DNA from: Hymenobacter amundsenii
Lineage (GTDB): Bacteria; Bacteroidota; Bacteroidia; Cytophagales; Hymenobacteraceae
Direction of reading: 5' to 3'
DNA length: 64,000 bases
Assembly (NCBI RefSeq): GCF_002204745.1
Contig: NZ_NIRR01000018.1
Coordinates: forward strand, 23,167 to 87,166
In this document: positions 37,533 to 46,760 of the stretch, piece by piece
Numbering within the stretch: position 1 is the first letter of the stretch
Layout of the letters: every line of letters starts with the position of its first letter
Position numbers and translations under genes: made by a program
Notes under the pieces: generated by a model
The model's input: only the letters and a program-made list of their open reading frames with translations
Database searches by the model: none
Told to the model about the DNA's origin: nothing

Positions 37533-38549
37533 ATGACCAATTCCATTTCCACTGATATCTGCATTATCGGGGCGGGCCCGGTGGGGCTGTTTGCCGTGTT
37601 TGAAGCCGGGCTGCTGAAGCTGCGCTGCCACGTGGTAGATGCCCTGCCCCAGGTGGGCGGGCAGCTCTCCGAAATCTACCCCAAGAAGCCGATTTACGAT
37701 ATTCCGGGCTTCCCTGAAGTACTGGCCGGCGACCTGGTGAACAACCTCATGCGCCAGATTGAGCCTTTCCACCCCACGTTCACGCTCGGCGAGCGGGTGG
37801 AGGAATTCAGCAAGCTCGACGACGGCTCGTTCCATCTTACGACCACCGACGGCACCCAGATTAGCTGCAAAGCTGTAGCCATTGCCGGCGGCCTGGGTTC
37901 GTTTGAGCCCCGCAAACCTGCCATCGAGGACCTGACGACGTTTGAGGGAGGCAAGGGCGTGTACTACATGGTGCGCGACCCCGAAACCTTCCGCGACCAG
38001 CGCCTCGTAATTGCCGGTGGTGGCGACTCGGCCCTCGACTGGACCATTTTCCTGGCCAACGTGGCCAAGGAAGTAACGCTGGTACACCGCGGCACCACGT
38101 TCCGCGGCGCGGCCGACTCGGCCGAGAAGGTGCAGAAGCTGCACGAAGCCGGCAAGGTAAAGCTCGTGCTCAGCAGCAACGTCACCCACGTGCATGGCAA
38201 CGGTCGCTTGAACGCCGTGACCATCACGGCCAACGGCGGCGATACCGAGCAACTCGAAGCCGATTCTTTCATCCCGCTCTTCGGCCTCACGCCCAAGCTC
38301 GGGCCGATTGGCGAGTGGGGCCTGGGCATTAACGAAAATGCAGTGGAAGTGAATACGGAGGACTATTCGACCTCCGTACCGGGTATTTTCGCCATCGGCG
38401 ACATCAACACCTACCCCGGCAAGCTCAAGCTCATCCTCTGCGGCTTCCATGAGGCCGCACTCATGTGCCAGGGCGCGTTCAAGTACATATACCCCGATAA
38501 AAAGTACACCCTCAAATACACCACCGTCAACGGGGTACCTACTCTTTAG
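37533..38549 (+). CDS. Ferredoxin--NADP+ reductase (thioredoxin-reductase-like type)
   Basis: 338 residues from ATG 37533 (MTNSISTDICIIGAGPVGLF); the frame upstream is part of the leader. FAD-binding GxGxxG at 13-18, NADP-binding GGGDSA at 162-167, C-terminal GIFAIGD FAD contact. The CxxC redox pair of thioredoxin reductases is absent (AGGGDSALDW instead), which is characteristic of the FNR subclass seen in Bacillus, Chlorobium and Bacteroidota. The enzyme passes electrons between NADPH and ferredoxin. The [2Fe-2S] ferredoxin follows 100 bases later, its likely partner. Confidence 0.92.
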   Translation: MTNSISTDICIIGAGPVGLFAVFEAGLLKLRCHVVDALPQVGGQLSEIYPKKPIYDIPGFPEVLAGDLVNNLMRQIEPFHPTFTLGERVEEFSKLDDGSFHLTTTDGTQISCKAVAIAGGLGSFEPRKPAIEDLTTFEGGKGVYYMVRDPETFRDQRLVIAGGGDSALDWTIFLANVAKEVTLVHRGTTFRGAADSAEKVQKLHEAGKVKLVLSSNVTHVHGNGRLNAVTITANGGDTEQLEADSFIPLFGLTPKLGPIGEWGLGINENAVEVNTEDYSTSVPGIFAIGDINTYPGKLKLILCGFHEAALMCQGAFKYIYPDKKYTLKYTTVNGVPTL

Positions 38550-38635
38550 AAGACAGGAGTTAGGAGCTAGCAGATAGAATGGCCTCTCCTCTATTGTGAG
38601 GGCGTTTCTCCTTCTAGATCCTGACTTCTAACTTC
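38549..38635. repeat. Imperfect inverted repeat between reductase and ferredoxin genes
   Basis: Arms 38549-38570 (AGGAGTTAGGAGCTAG core) and 38614-38635 match at about 17 of 22 positions in opposite orientation. The AGAAGTTAGAAG-like low-complexity composition is reminiscent of small dispersed palindromic elements in Cytophagales genomes. It may attenuate or process the mRNA between the two genes. Confidence 0.45.
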
Positions 38636-38652
38636 TAGCTTCTTAAAAAAAC

Positions 38653-38979
38653 ATGACCGACGAAGTACGGGTGTACGTGGAGGAATCTCCCGGCCACCGC
38701 CACGAGATTACGGCCCCCACGGATATGGGGCTGAGTTTGATGGAAATCATGAAGGCCGATGGCTACGACATTCAGGCCACGTGCGGGGGTATGGCGCTTT
38801 GTGGCACCTGCCACGTAGAGGTGCTGGCCGGCCCCGAGTTGCCCGAGCCCTCCGACGATGAGCTGGCCATGCTCGAAAGCCTGCCCATCATGACCCAGGG
38901 CAGCCGCCTCTCCTGCCAGATTCGCCTACACCCGCGTATAGACGGGCTGGTGGTGCGCCTCATGCCCCAGGATGCCTAA
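38653..38979 (+). CDS. [2Fe-2S] ferredoxin, adrenodoxin type
   Basis: 108 residues. Cluster ligands Cys44, Cys50, Cys53 and Cys88 in the adrenodoxin spacing C-x5-C-x2-C...C (ATCGGMALCGTC, then RLSCQI). Length and Glu/Asp-rich surface are typical. It would be reduced by the adjacent ferredoxin-NADP reductase and feed electrons to Fe-S assembly, oxygenases or similar acceptors. A perfect 21-bp hairpin terminator follows. Confidence 0.92.
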   Translation: MTDEVRVYVEESPGHRHEITAPTDMGLSLMEIMKADGYDIQATCGGMALCGTCHVEVLAGPELPEPSDDELAMLESLPIMTQGSRLSCQIRLHPRIDGLVVRLMPQDA

Positions 38980-39017
38980 TCCAGCATCAGGCGGCGCTTC
39001 ACCATCGCTTACCTTTT

Positions 39018-39063
39018 CAACAGAAAGCCCCGTTTCGCGCTTGCGAAACGGGGCTTTCTGTTG
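39018..39063. terminator. Bidirectional terminator between ferredoxin and the next gene
   Basis: Perfect 21-bp arms (CAACAGAAAGCCCCGTTTCG and complement), loop GCTT, located between convergent genes ending at 38979 and 39088. Neither side has a long T run. Confidence 0.85.
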
Positions 39064-39087
39064 ATGATATTCGGGATGTAACGGCGC

Positions 39088-39441
39088 TTAGCGGCGGGCT
39101 GATCTTCTTTTGATAACCACTTTGCGCTTTTCGACTGGCGCGGCTACGGGCTCAGGTGTGGCAGCTGCTTCAGCGGCGGCGGCGGCGCGGGCCGTGAGGG
39201 CAATTTCAGCCTGAACCTGGGCTTCGGCCTTGCGGGCAGCTTCTTCGGCGGCTTCGAGGGTAGCGGCGCGTTTGCGGCGGGTGGGCATCAGGAAATCGCG
39301 CTCGGCGCGCTCCTGGGCCGGGAGTTCTTCTTCGCCGGGCAGGCTGGTGGGCGTAACGGTGGCCGAAGCCTTGGCGTCGTCCTGGGCCCAGGCAGAAGTG
39401 CTGCCGAGCAGCACGGAAAGGAGCATGAAAAGCTTTCGCAT
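39088..39441 (-). CDS. Secreted Ala/Glu-rich coiled-coil protein (117 aa)
   Basis: ATG 39441. A signal peptide (MRKLFMLLSVLLGSTSAWAQ) with AWA-Q cleavage precedes a mature chain rich in Ala, Glu, Arg and Thr: an acidic part, then a heptad-like helix (residues 60-95, EEAARKAEAQVQAEIALT), and a Lys/Arg tail (KRKVVIKRRSARR). Periplasmic or surface location. No family recognised. A TTG-N20-TACCTTTG promoter lies 38 bases upstream. Confidence 0.6.
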   Translation of the reverse strand: MRKLFMLLSVLLGSTSAWAQDDAKASATVTPTSLPGEEELPAQERAERDFLMPTRRKRAATLEAAEEAARKAEAQVQAEIALTARAAAAAEAAATPEPVAAPVEKRKVVIKRRSARR

Positions 39442-39478
39442 CAACTTTTTTCTTTTCTAACCAACACTAAACGAAGCG

Positions 39479-39509
39479 CAAAGGTACGGCTTTGGGGGGC
39501 GCGTGTCAA
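39479..39509 (-). promoter_or_regulatory. Promoter of the secreted coiled-coil protein gene
   Basis: Minus strand TTG (39509-39507), 20 bases, TACCTTTG (39486-39479), matching the Bacteroidota consensus TTG-N19-23-TAnnTTTG. Expected start of transcription about 39474, leader near 33 bases. Confidence 0.7.
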
Positions 39510-39586
39510 CCCGGAAGGCTAAGTAAGCTCGGCAATCAGGCGTAGCGCCGCGTACAGGCGCAAAAGAGCAGCCTTCCCTGGTCGGC

Positions 39587-42500
39587 TCACCGCTGTGCCC
39601 CTATGGTGAGTCGCGTGCCGGCCGAGTGGGTCGTGAACTCGGGGGCGTAGAGGCACTGCAGCTGCGAGAGGCCGCCGCTGAAATTGCCCGCCTGCGCCGC
39701 CCGCAACCGGTACTCGAAGGTGTGAGTGCCCTTGGGGAAAAAGCTGATGAAAAAGTTGGTGGCCGCGTCGCGGGGGCTCTCGTAGTAGCCCAGTCCGTTC
39801 TGGTAGCGGTAGCCACTGGTCTGGCCGATGAGCTCCAGCCCGGCGGCGCGCTGGTCCTTGAGATGAACGTACTCCAGGTCGCGGTCGGCGCGTAGCACCA
39901 GGCGCACCACCAGCACGTCGCCCACCCGCAAGGTGCTGGCGGGCGTGAGGGGTTCAAGCACGGGGCCGGCGGCAGTGCGCTGCTCGCGGTAGAGCTGGCG
40001 CTCCAGGCTCAGGCCGGTGGCGGCGGGCGTTAGCTTGTCGAGCTGCTCGAAATACTGCCAGTAGAGGGCACCCCAGGCCACACCGGCATCAGGCTTGCGC
40101 ACCGTCACGCGGCCCTGGGCAGGCTTAATGGCGGCGGCGGGCCAAGTGATTTTATAGTAGCCGGTGCCGGCCTGCTGGCTGGTGGGCTGGGCGGGCTGCC
40201 CTCCTACCGTCACCACCAGGGGCTCGGCGGCAGGTTTGAGCCAGTCGGAGCCACGTAGCAGCAGGGCGTAGCAGGCATCGGCGGTGGCGCGGGTGCTGGG
40301 CCAGTTCTGCACCTGCTTCTGCTTGAGCAACCAGAGCTTCATTTCATCCACGGCGCGCTGGTCGTTAGCTACTTCGTCGAAGGCCTCGATGAGGGTGGCC
40401 TGGGTTTCGGTGGGGGCATCGCGCCAGTAGTAACCGGGGCGTACGTCTTTCCAGTACATGCCCAACTCCTGGCTGTGCAAGGCGTTTTCGCGCAGGGCCG
40501 TCAGGATTTGGGCGGCGGGAGTGGGCATTTTGGCGCGGTGCAGGGCCAGGGCCAGCTGGGCCTGCAGGTAGCGGGTGCGGCCGGGCCAGTAGGTGGCGCT
40601 TTGCTGCTGGTAGTAGCCGAAAGCCGCCTGCGCCGCCTTGGGCACGGCCGGTGCCGACCAGAAGCTGCGGGCGTACTGGGCCTGAATCTGGAGGTCGGTG
40701 AGGTGGTCTTTGGTCAGGTCAACCTTGGGCTGCTTGAGCAGGCGGGCATAATCCTGCTGCAACTCGCCGTCGAGGTAGGCCAACGCGCTTTGCAGCAGCG
40801 GGCGGGCTTGCTCGTCCTTCAGGGCATCGAAAGCGCCCAGCTTTTGCAGCTTGCCGAAGCCGGCCACAATGAGCTGAGTGATGTAGCGGTCGGCGGGCAT
40901 GCGCTCGAACCACGGAAACGAGCCGTCGGGCAGCTGCATCTGGCGGAGCTTAGCCAGGGCGCGGGCTGTTTCGGCCTCCAGGCGGGGCTCGTCGAATAAC
41001 TCGGCGAGGCGGCGCATCCGCTCGGTTTCGCTCTGGGCGTCGCGCACCCAGGGGGTTTCCTGGAGCAGCAGGGCTTTCAACTCTGGATTCTGCTCCAGCT
41101 TGCTGCTCAGAGCCGCTTTGTCGCCCGACCGGGCGGCGCGTTGCCACTCGGCCAGCGTGGTTTTCAGGGCCGGACTGCTGCGCAGAATTTTGGCCGCCAG
41201 CAGGTTGGCATAGAGGCGGCTGAAGGTTTGCTCGGAGCACTCGTAGGGGTACTCCATCAGGTAGGGCAGCGCCTGCATGGCGTACCAGGCCGGGTTAGGC
41301 GTCATTTCCAGCGTGAGCGAGTAATTGCGCCGGGTAGCCGAGGTAGTGCTGGTGAGCTTCTGCAACTCAAACTCCCGGGTGGCCGGCCCCACAATCGGCA
41401 GCGGCAGGCTCTCGGTCACGAGCAGCCGGTTAGGCAGCACCGGCAGCGTGTTCTGCTCGCCGTCTTCAACAGTGGCCAGTGGCGAATTGCCAGTGGCCAG
41501 TTTGTTTTGGCGGCGCAGTTGGCGTTTCTCTTTGCCAGACAACTGGGAACTGGCAACTGGCAACTGAGCCGATGCCACCACTTTGTAGGTTATGGCTTCC
41601 AGAGGCAGCTGGCCCTCGGCGGTTTCGGGAATAGTCAGGCTCCAGCTTAGGGCCTGGCTTTGATTGCCGTTGAGGTCGAAGGCGAGTTGGGCGGGGCTTT
41701 GCAGCAGGCGGGCTTCGAGGGGCTGCTGGGTGCGGGCATCGAGCAGGAAGAGCTGGGCGGTGCCACGCAGAGGCTGGTCGGTGAGGTTGCTGAGCTTGGC
41801 CTGGAAGGTAAGCTGGTCGCCCTCGCGAAAGAAGCGCGGGGCGTTAGCCGTCACTTGTAGCTTCTTCTGGGTCACGAGCTCCCGGCGCAGCTGGCCGGAA
41901 CGGAGCTGTTGGTCGTGGGCCAGGGTGAGCAGCAGCCAGCGCGTGACGGCCTCGGGCATCTGGAATTCGAGGACGGTTTCGCCCTGGGCATTGGTGCGCA
42001 GCGCGGGCAGCCAGAAGGCCGTTTCCCGGAAGTCGGTGCGGGCCTGCACGTTGCCTAGGTCGGGTTGGGAGACAACTGGTGGGGCAGAGTCGGAAGAATT
42101 TATCGAACTCATCCCCCTGATTTGTACGCCGGCTGCTTTCCCAGCCAAGGCACTGGCCATTGGTGCAGACGTCTGTCTGGCCGCTCCGGTGACGACTACT
42201 TCACTAAGCTGCTTGCTATCAGCATCCATTGCCACATTCATGCGCAGGCTTTTCCGATTTGAAACCGCCTCTTCTCTCGTGTCTTCCCCCATAAAGCCCC
42301 ACATATGTAGGTGCGGGTAGCTGATTTCATCGGGCGAATCCAGTTCAGGCTGCGCATCGAATAGCGCCTCACTCTCTTCCAGCCCAAACCGACCCTGCCA
42401 GGCCAGCGTGGCGGGCAAATAGGGCTTTGGGAATTCCAGCGGCGCGAAGCTGTGGGGCCGGAAAACGTCTAGCGACTTATCGTAGAGCGTGGCCAGCAGC

Positions 42501-45500
42501 TCGGCGTCGGCGGGTTTGCCATCGGTTTGGTGGATGGTGACGCGCCAGGTTTCGCGCTGGCCGGGTTGGAGCTTGTCGCGGAAGGTGGCGATGCTGAGCA
42601 CCAGCGGCGCGGGCGGCGTGGCCACCTGCACGGCGGCCGTGTGGAGGTAGAGGCGGTTGTCGCGCACCTGGGTGAAGTGCACGTAGAGCTGGGTTTCGCC
42701 AAGGGCGGCGGACACCGGCACTTCCACTATGCGCTGCTCGCCGGCCCGCAGCGTCAGCCACTCGGAGCGCAGGGTTTCGCCCCGGGCCTCGGCTTCCAGC
42801 AGTACGCGGGCTTCGTTTTCGGAGCTACCTACCAGGAAGCGGGCCACGCCACCGGGGCGGATGCTGTCTTGCAGGGGTACAAACCAGTCGGTAGCCGGCA
42901 CCGGCAGCCGGGCGGCGGCGGGGTCGAAGAGGGTGAAGCGCTGCTCGGCCTGCGGTGCGGGCTGGCCGGCAGTTACCGGCGCGGCGGTGGCTTCGAGCAG
43001 GTAGCGGCCAGGTTCCTGGCGGGCCAACTGGGCGGCCAGTTCGGGCAACAAGGGGCTTTTCTCGGTATTGAAGGGTTGGGTCAGGACCAGCGTGCGAGCC
43101 CAGGTGCTGTCGTTGTCCTGTTGGGCGTAGGCATCGAGCGGAAACTGTCGGCGGAACTCCTCCGGGCTTAAGGCTTCGCGCTCGGGCCGCTCCCAGAGGC
43201 GGGGCCGGAAGGCCTGAGCGGGGGGCGTGAGGCGGTAGAGGCGCAGCTCGCCGGTAGCTGGCAATGCCTCCCCAGTGGCGTTGGTGCTGAGCAGGCGCAG
43301 GGCTGATAGCGCGTTGTGGTTCAGCAGTTCCGGCATCTCAAAGCGCAGCGTGAGGGCCTCGGTGCCAAGGCTGAGGCGCTGCTCGCTGGTACGGGTTTCG
43401 CCGGCGGCATCTGTCACGTCGGCCGTTACCTCGAACACGTAGCCAGGCTGCCAGGAGCCGCGCTTGCTACCCACCGCAGTTTCCCCCGCCTGGGCCACGA
43501 ACGTGACGGCAAAACCGCCCGCCGAATCGGTGCGGGCCGTGCCGTTGGCAATTTCCTGTTCCGGCGCGCCGCCCCCGTAGAAGCCGCGCCCGAAGTAGGG
43601 CCAGAACGTGCGCCGCACCACCCGGTAGTTCACGGCCGCCCCATCCACGGGCTGGCCGGCGTAGGCGGTGGCCGTGCCGCGCACCGTCACGGACTGCCCC
43701 AGCACGGGCGTGCCCGGCACCGGCGCAAACGTCACCTGGAACGTCGGCCGCTTGTAGTCTTCGACGGCGAAATCGATTTGCCCGCCGTTATCCGATTCAG
43801 CAGCAACCAACGTCATCTGTCCGTTGAGCAAACCGGTTGGCAGCACAAAAGAGCCGTGGAAGGAGCCAAACGTATTGGTCCGAAATTCGGCCCGTTGCAC
43901 GACCTGACCATTGACGTCGTGAAGCTCCACAGTTTCCTTGAAATTGGCCAGCACCCTTGTCTTGCTCTTCCGCTGCTCGGCAACAATTCCCTTGAAGTAC
44001 ACCGTTTGCCCGGGCCGGTAGATAGCCCGGTCAGTGTACAGGAAGGTGCGGCTTTCGAATTCATCTTCCTCATTCAACTGGCTGCGACGCGGGCCATAGT
44101 AGCCCATATTCTCCGTCATCAGCAACGAATCCGGGCCCTGAGTGAACAGGGCGGCTTCCAGCTGGATGTCTTTGCCTACCAGCTTTACGGGAACATGCGT
44201 CTGCCCCGCAACGCTGGTGGTCTGAACTTCGCCTCGCCGCCGTTGGTAATGGCGTTTGGTTTGGTCGTAGAACAAGAAAAACGGCAGCACCCGCACCCCG
44301 GCCAGGGGCGCGCCGGTCTGGCGGTGGAGCACCAGCAGCTCGGGGCCGTCGGCAGCGGGGGCGCTGCGGCGCACGTAGCTCAGCGCACTCACCTGCACCT
44401 GGCTGGTGGCCGTAACGGTGCCGGGCTGTTCTTTGGTGGGGTTGGCGGGTGCGGTGCTGAGCACGAGCAGGTACTGGCCCACCGGCAGGGCCGGGCTGGC
44501 GTACTGCCCGGTATGGCTCCGGAAATCGGCCGAACCGGATACGTCCAGCGTCCAGGTTGCGGCGGGCGTAGCGGCCAGTTGGCGGGCGTAGCGTTGCGTT
44601 AGGGTTTTGTTCTCGTACAGCTCCGGCTTTTCCAGCTGCCGCAGCTGCTGGGCGCTGCTCAGGCGGTAGGCGGTAGCGTAGAGGCGCGGGGCATTATGGG
44701 CGGTCAGCCTCAGCAGCCAGGGCTGGCCCGGCAGCAGTACTTCCTCCGTCGTGAAGCTCACCTCTACCCGCTCCAGCTGGCGGCGCAACGCGGCAGCTTG
44801 TTGGGCCCCGCGGGTGTTGGGGTACTGCTGCTCTATGGCCAGGGCCAACGCGTGGGCTTTGGCGGGCTCTTCGTCCTGCCAGGCCGCCGCTTCCGCCGCT
44901 CGGAACTCGGCGGCAATGGGCAGGGCGCGGTAGGTTTCGGCGGCCTGGGCCAGGGCGGCGCGGTAGAATTGCGCTTTGCTTTCCAGCCGGGCGTGCTGGT
45001 GCATGAACTCCAGCCGCTGCAAATCCGCGTCGGCTAGGGCGGTTGGGTTGGCTTTATCGGTCAGCCGAAAGGCCAACAGCTGCTGGAGCACTTGCAGGGC
45101 GTGAAACTGGCCGTTGAGCGAGTCGGCGGCCGGGGCTGCCAGCTTCAGGCGGGCAAACCCGGCCGCCGGGCCGAACAGGGCCGGGTCGGTGAGCTGGAAC
45201 TGCTGGGCAGGCTTCGTAATGTAGAGTTCATCGTTGCCCAGGCCCTCCACGGCCCGAAAAGCCAGCAGATCGAAGAGCGTGGGGCGGCGTTGGCGGCCCT
45301 CGGTATCGGCGCCACGGCTGAGGTAGCCCAGGTCCGCCAGTTTCAGTTGCTGCTGACGGTGGGGCTCATCGGTGGTCGAGGCGCGGTAGTGGTTCACCAC
45401 GGCGGCCCCGAGGCGGGTGGCGTCCCAGGTGCGCAGGTCGGCGCGGCTCTGGTCGGCCGTGTCGGGGCCGGCTACGGCGGTGCGGCGGTAGAGCTGGTAG

Positions 45501-45889
45501 CGGTGCTGGTCGTAGTAGCGGGTGTAGAGCTGGGCCAGCAGGCTGTGCAGCACCGGCCGGGCCGGGAACTGGGCCGTTTTCACATCGGCTTCCAGCAGCC
45601 GGATGGCCTGGAAATCGGCCTCTTCTTCCTTGCTTTCCAGCAGGCGCAGCTTGTAGAGCAGGGCGCGCAGGTACTCGGGCGCAGCCTCGGGCTGGCGGCG
45701 GGCTTGCTGGTAGAGAGGCTCCAGTAGCTTGGCTACCGAAGCGGTTTGCTCCTTAGCCAGCAGCTGGTCGATTTTCTTCCAGGTAGCCGCGTTCGGGCCA
45801 CCAAGGCCGCCCAACGAAGGCGTATGCTGCGACGAACCGGGTACCATGAGCATCAGCAGGGCAAGTAGGCTTAACAGGAAAGGGCGCAT
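39587..45889 (-). CDS. Alpha-2-macroglobulin family protein with intact thioester
   Basis: 2,100 residues from ATG 45889 (MRPFLLSLLALLMLMVPGSS, a signal peptide). The N-terminal third is helical (TPR-like). Macroglobulin domains follow, with the FLYTDRAIYRPGQTVYFKG signature and a bait-like region. The thioester motif CSEQ occurs in EYPYECSEQTFSR, Cys at about residue 1551. After it comes an alpha-helical TED-like domain and a C-terminal receptor-binding-like beta domain. Bacterial A2Ms trap proteases in the periplasm or at the surface. Two oddities: a TonB-plug-like segment (SEVVVTGAARQ, near residue 1226) and an in-frame repeat-derived segment (about residues 1438-1473). Related to Bacteroidota A2Ms with carboxypeptidase-like N-termini. 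Confidence 0.9.
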   Translation of the reverse strand: MRPFLLSLLALLMLMVPGSSQHTPSLGGLGGPNAATWKKIDQLLAKEQTASVAKLLEPLYQQARRQPEAAPEYLRALLYKLRLLESKEEEADFQAIRLLEADVKTAQFPARPVLHSLLAQLYTRYYDQHRYQLYRRTAVAGPDTADQSRADLRTWDATRLGAAVVNHYRASTTDEPHRQQQLKLADLGYLSRGADTEGRQRRPTLFDLLAFRAVEGLGNDELYITKPAQQFQLTDPALFGPAAGFARLKLAAPAADSLNGQFHALQVLQQLLAFRLTDKANPTALADADLQRLEFMHQHARLESKAQFYRAALAQAAETYRALPIAAEFRAAEAAAWQDEEPAKAHALALAIEQQYPNTRGAQQAAALRRQLERVEVSFTTEEVLLPGQPWLLRLTAHNAPRLYATAYRLSSAQQLRQLEKPELYENKTLTQRYARQLAATPAATWTLDVSGSADFRSHTGQYASPALPVGQYLLVLSTAPANPTKEQPGTVTATSQVQVSALSYVRRSAPAADGPELLVLHRQTGAPLAGVRVLPFFLFYDQTKRHYQRRRGEVQTTSVAGQTHVPVKLVGKDIQLEAALFTQGPDSLLMTENMGYYGPRRSQLNEEDEFESRTFLYTDRAIYRPGQTVYFKGIVAEQRKSKTRVLANFKETVELHDVNGQVVQRAEFRTNTFGSFHGSFVLPTGLLNGQMTLVAAESDNGGQIDFAVEDYKRPTFQVTFAPVPGTPVLGQSVTVRGTATAYAGQPVDGAAVNYRVVRRTFWPYFGRGFYGGGAPEQEIANGTARTDSAGGFAVTFVAQAGETAVGSKRGSWQPGYVFEVTADVTDAAGETRTSEQRLSLGTEALTLRFEMPELLNHNALSALRLLSTNATGEALPATGELRLYRLTPPAQAFRPRLWERPEREALSPEEFRRQFPLDAYAQQDNDSTWARTLVLTQPFNTEKSPLLPELAAQLARQEPGRYLLEATAAPVTAGQPAPQAEQRFTLFDPAAARLPVPATDWFVPLQDSIRPGGVARFLVGSSENEARVLLEAEARGETLRSEWLTLRAGEQRIVEVPVSAALGETQLYVHFTQVRDNRLYLHTAAVQVATPPAPLVLSIATFRDKLQPGQRETWRVTIHQTDGKPADAELLATLYDKSLDVFRPHSFAPLEFPKPYLPATLAWQGRFGLEESEALFDAQPELDSPDEISYPHLHMWGFMGEDTREEAVSNRKSLRMNVAMDADSKQLSEVVVTGAARQTSAPMASALAGKAAGVQIRGMSSINSSDSAPPVVSQPDLGNVQARTDFRETAFWLPALRTNAQGETVLEFQMPEAVTRWLLLTLAHDQQLRSGQLRRELVTQKKLQVTANAPRFFREGDQLTFQAKLSNLTDQPLRGTAQLFLLDARTQQPLEARLLQSPAQLAFDLNGNQSQALSWSLTIPETAEGQLPLEAITYKVVASAQLPVASSQLSGKEKRQLRRQNKLATGNSPLATVEDGEQNTLPVLPNRLLVTESLPLPIVGPATREFELQKLTSTTSATRRNYSLTLEMTPNPAWYAMQALPYLMEYPYECSEQTFSRLYANLLAAKILRSSPALKTTLAEWQRAARSGDKAALSSKLEQNPELKALLLQETPWVRDAQSETERMRRLAELFDEPRLEAETARALAKLRQMQLPDGSFPWFERMPADRYITQLIVAGFGKLQKLGAFDALKDEQARPLLQSALAYLDGELQQDYARLLKQPKVDLTKDHLTDLQIQAQYARSFWSAPAVPKAAQAAFGYYQQQSATYWPGRTRYLQAQLALALHRAKMPTPAAQILTALRENALHSQELGMYWKDVRPGYYWRDAPTETQATLIEAFDEVANDQRAVDEMKLWLLKQKQVQNWPSTRATADACYALLLRGSDWLKPAAEPLVVTVGGQPAQPTSQQAGTGYYKITWPAAAIKPAQGRVTVRKPDAGVAWGALYWQYFEQLDKLTPAATGLSLERQLYREQRTAAGPVLEPLTPASTLRVGDVLVVRLVLRADRDLEYVHLKDQRAAGLELIGQTSGYRYQNGLGYYESPRDAATNFFISFFPKGTHTFEYRLRAAQAGNFSGGLSQLQCLYAPEFTTHSAGTRLTIGAQR
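41470..41570. repeat. REP-like inverted repeat inside the alpha-2-macroglobulin gene
   Basis: Left arm rich in CAGTGGCCAGTGGC (41470-41505) and right arm GACAACTGGGAACTGGCAAC... (41538-41570) are imperfect inverted copies of a CAGTTGCCAGTT motif. The sequence has been read through in frame and encodes a Gln/Leu/Ala/Lys linker that interrupts an otherwise ordinary macroglobulin domain. Confidence 0.6.
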
Positions 45890-46040
45890 AGAGTCGGAAG
45901 GAGAAGGGCAAGTTGCCAAAAACCCTGATGCCAGCCACCGCCGGATTCCACAAACCAACTTCGGGAAGAAGGCAAAAAACACCAGCGCCCCGCCGACCAC
46001 GGGGGCCAACGGGGCGCTGGGTTACACCGGCGCTACTCAG

Positions 46041-46634
46041 TTACTCAGTCACCGATTCATTCCCTTCCAGCCCATCGAGCACGCGCTCGGCCTGGCCGAT
46101 GTGGCGGTCGAGGTGCACAACCAACATTTCCAGCACGTCGGGCAGGCGGGGGTAGTAGAGTGGGATAATGGGGTTGGGAATGCGCACGGCGTTCATGTTT
46201 ACGGTGCGGGCCTGCTCGATCAGGTGGGTTAGTTCGTCGAGCTGGCGGCCGAACACTTCCAGCACCGTGCGCGGCAGCCGGTAACCGCTCGGGGCGTATT
46301 GCTGGGGCGATGTAAGGGGTTTTTCGGTGGCCGGTACGCGCAGGGCTTCCGTCATTTTACGGCCAACGTAGCCGTGTTTCACCGCGTCGGCGGGCCGGGT
46401 GCCCCGCTCGCGGGCGGCCTTGAGCTTGCGGCTGATCAGGGGTAAATAGAGCCCTCCCAAAATATTGAGGTGCTCCAGGCACTGGCCCACACTCCACTTG
46501 CCCGGCCCCGGCCCCCGATTGAGCTGGTCGTCGGAGAGGGGGCGAAAGCGGCGGTTCACGATTTCCCGCATTCCGGCCACCTCGGCGGTCAGCATATTCA
46601 GAAAGTGGGTGGTCTGGTGAGGCGTATCGGGCAT
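46041..46634 (-). CDS. DinB-like (DinB_2) four-helix protein
   Basis: 197 residues from ATG 46634 (MPDTPHQTTHFLNMLTAEVA). The pattern matches the DinB_2 fold: a helix with EVAGMREIVNRRFRPLSDDQ, GPGKWSVGQCLEHL (His near helix 2), a Pro-rich central part and a C-terminal LVVHLDRHIGQAERV helix with His residues. DinB-fold proteins bind metal through three His and often act in bacillithiol or mycothiol chemistry. Function unassigned. A short gene-free region separates it from the alpha-2-macroglobulin gene. Confidence 0.75.
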   Translation of the reverse strand: MPDTPHQTTHFLNMLTAEVAGMREIVNRRFRPLSDDQLNRGPGPGKWSVGQCLEHLNILGGLYLPLISRKLKAARERGTRPADAVKHGYVGRKMTEALRVPATEKPLTSPQQYAPSGYRLPRTVLEVFGRQLDELTHLIEQARTVNMNAVRIPNPIIPLYYPRLPDVLEMLVVHLDRHIGQAERVLDGLEGNESVTE

Positions 46635-46760
46635 GAGTGGGGGCAAACGAGCGACTGACGGAGATGTAATGATACGCGACCCGGCCCACATGGGCAATGC
46701 CGGCCGCCAATTCGGCCCCCTATCAGCGGATAATTCCGCTACGGGCGGTACTTTCGGCTT

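Noticed and set aside
43316..44602. 428-codon plus-strand frame opposite the alpha-2-macroglobulin
   Set aside because: Mirror frame of a clear 2,100-residue gene; no recognisable protein features.
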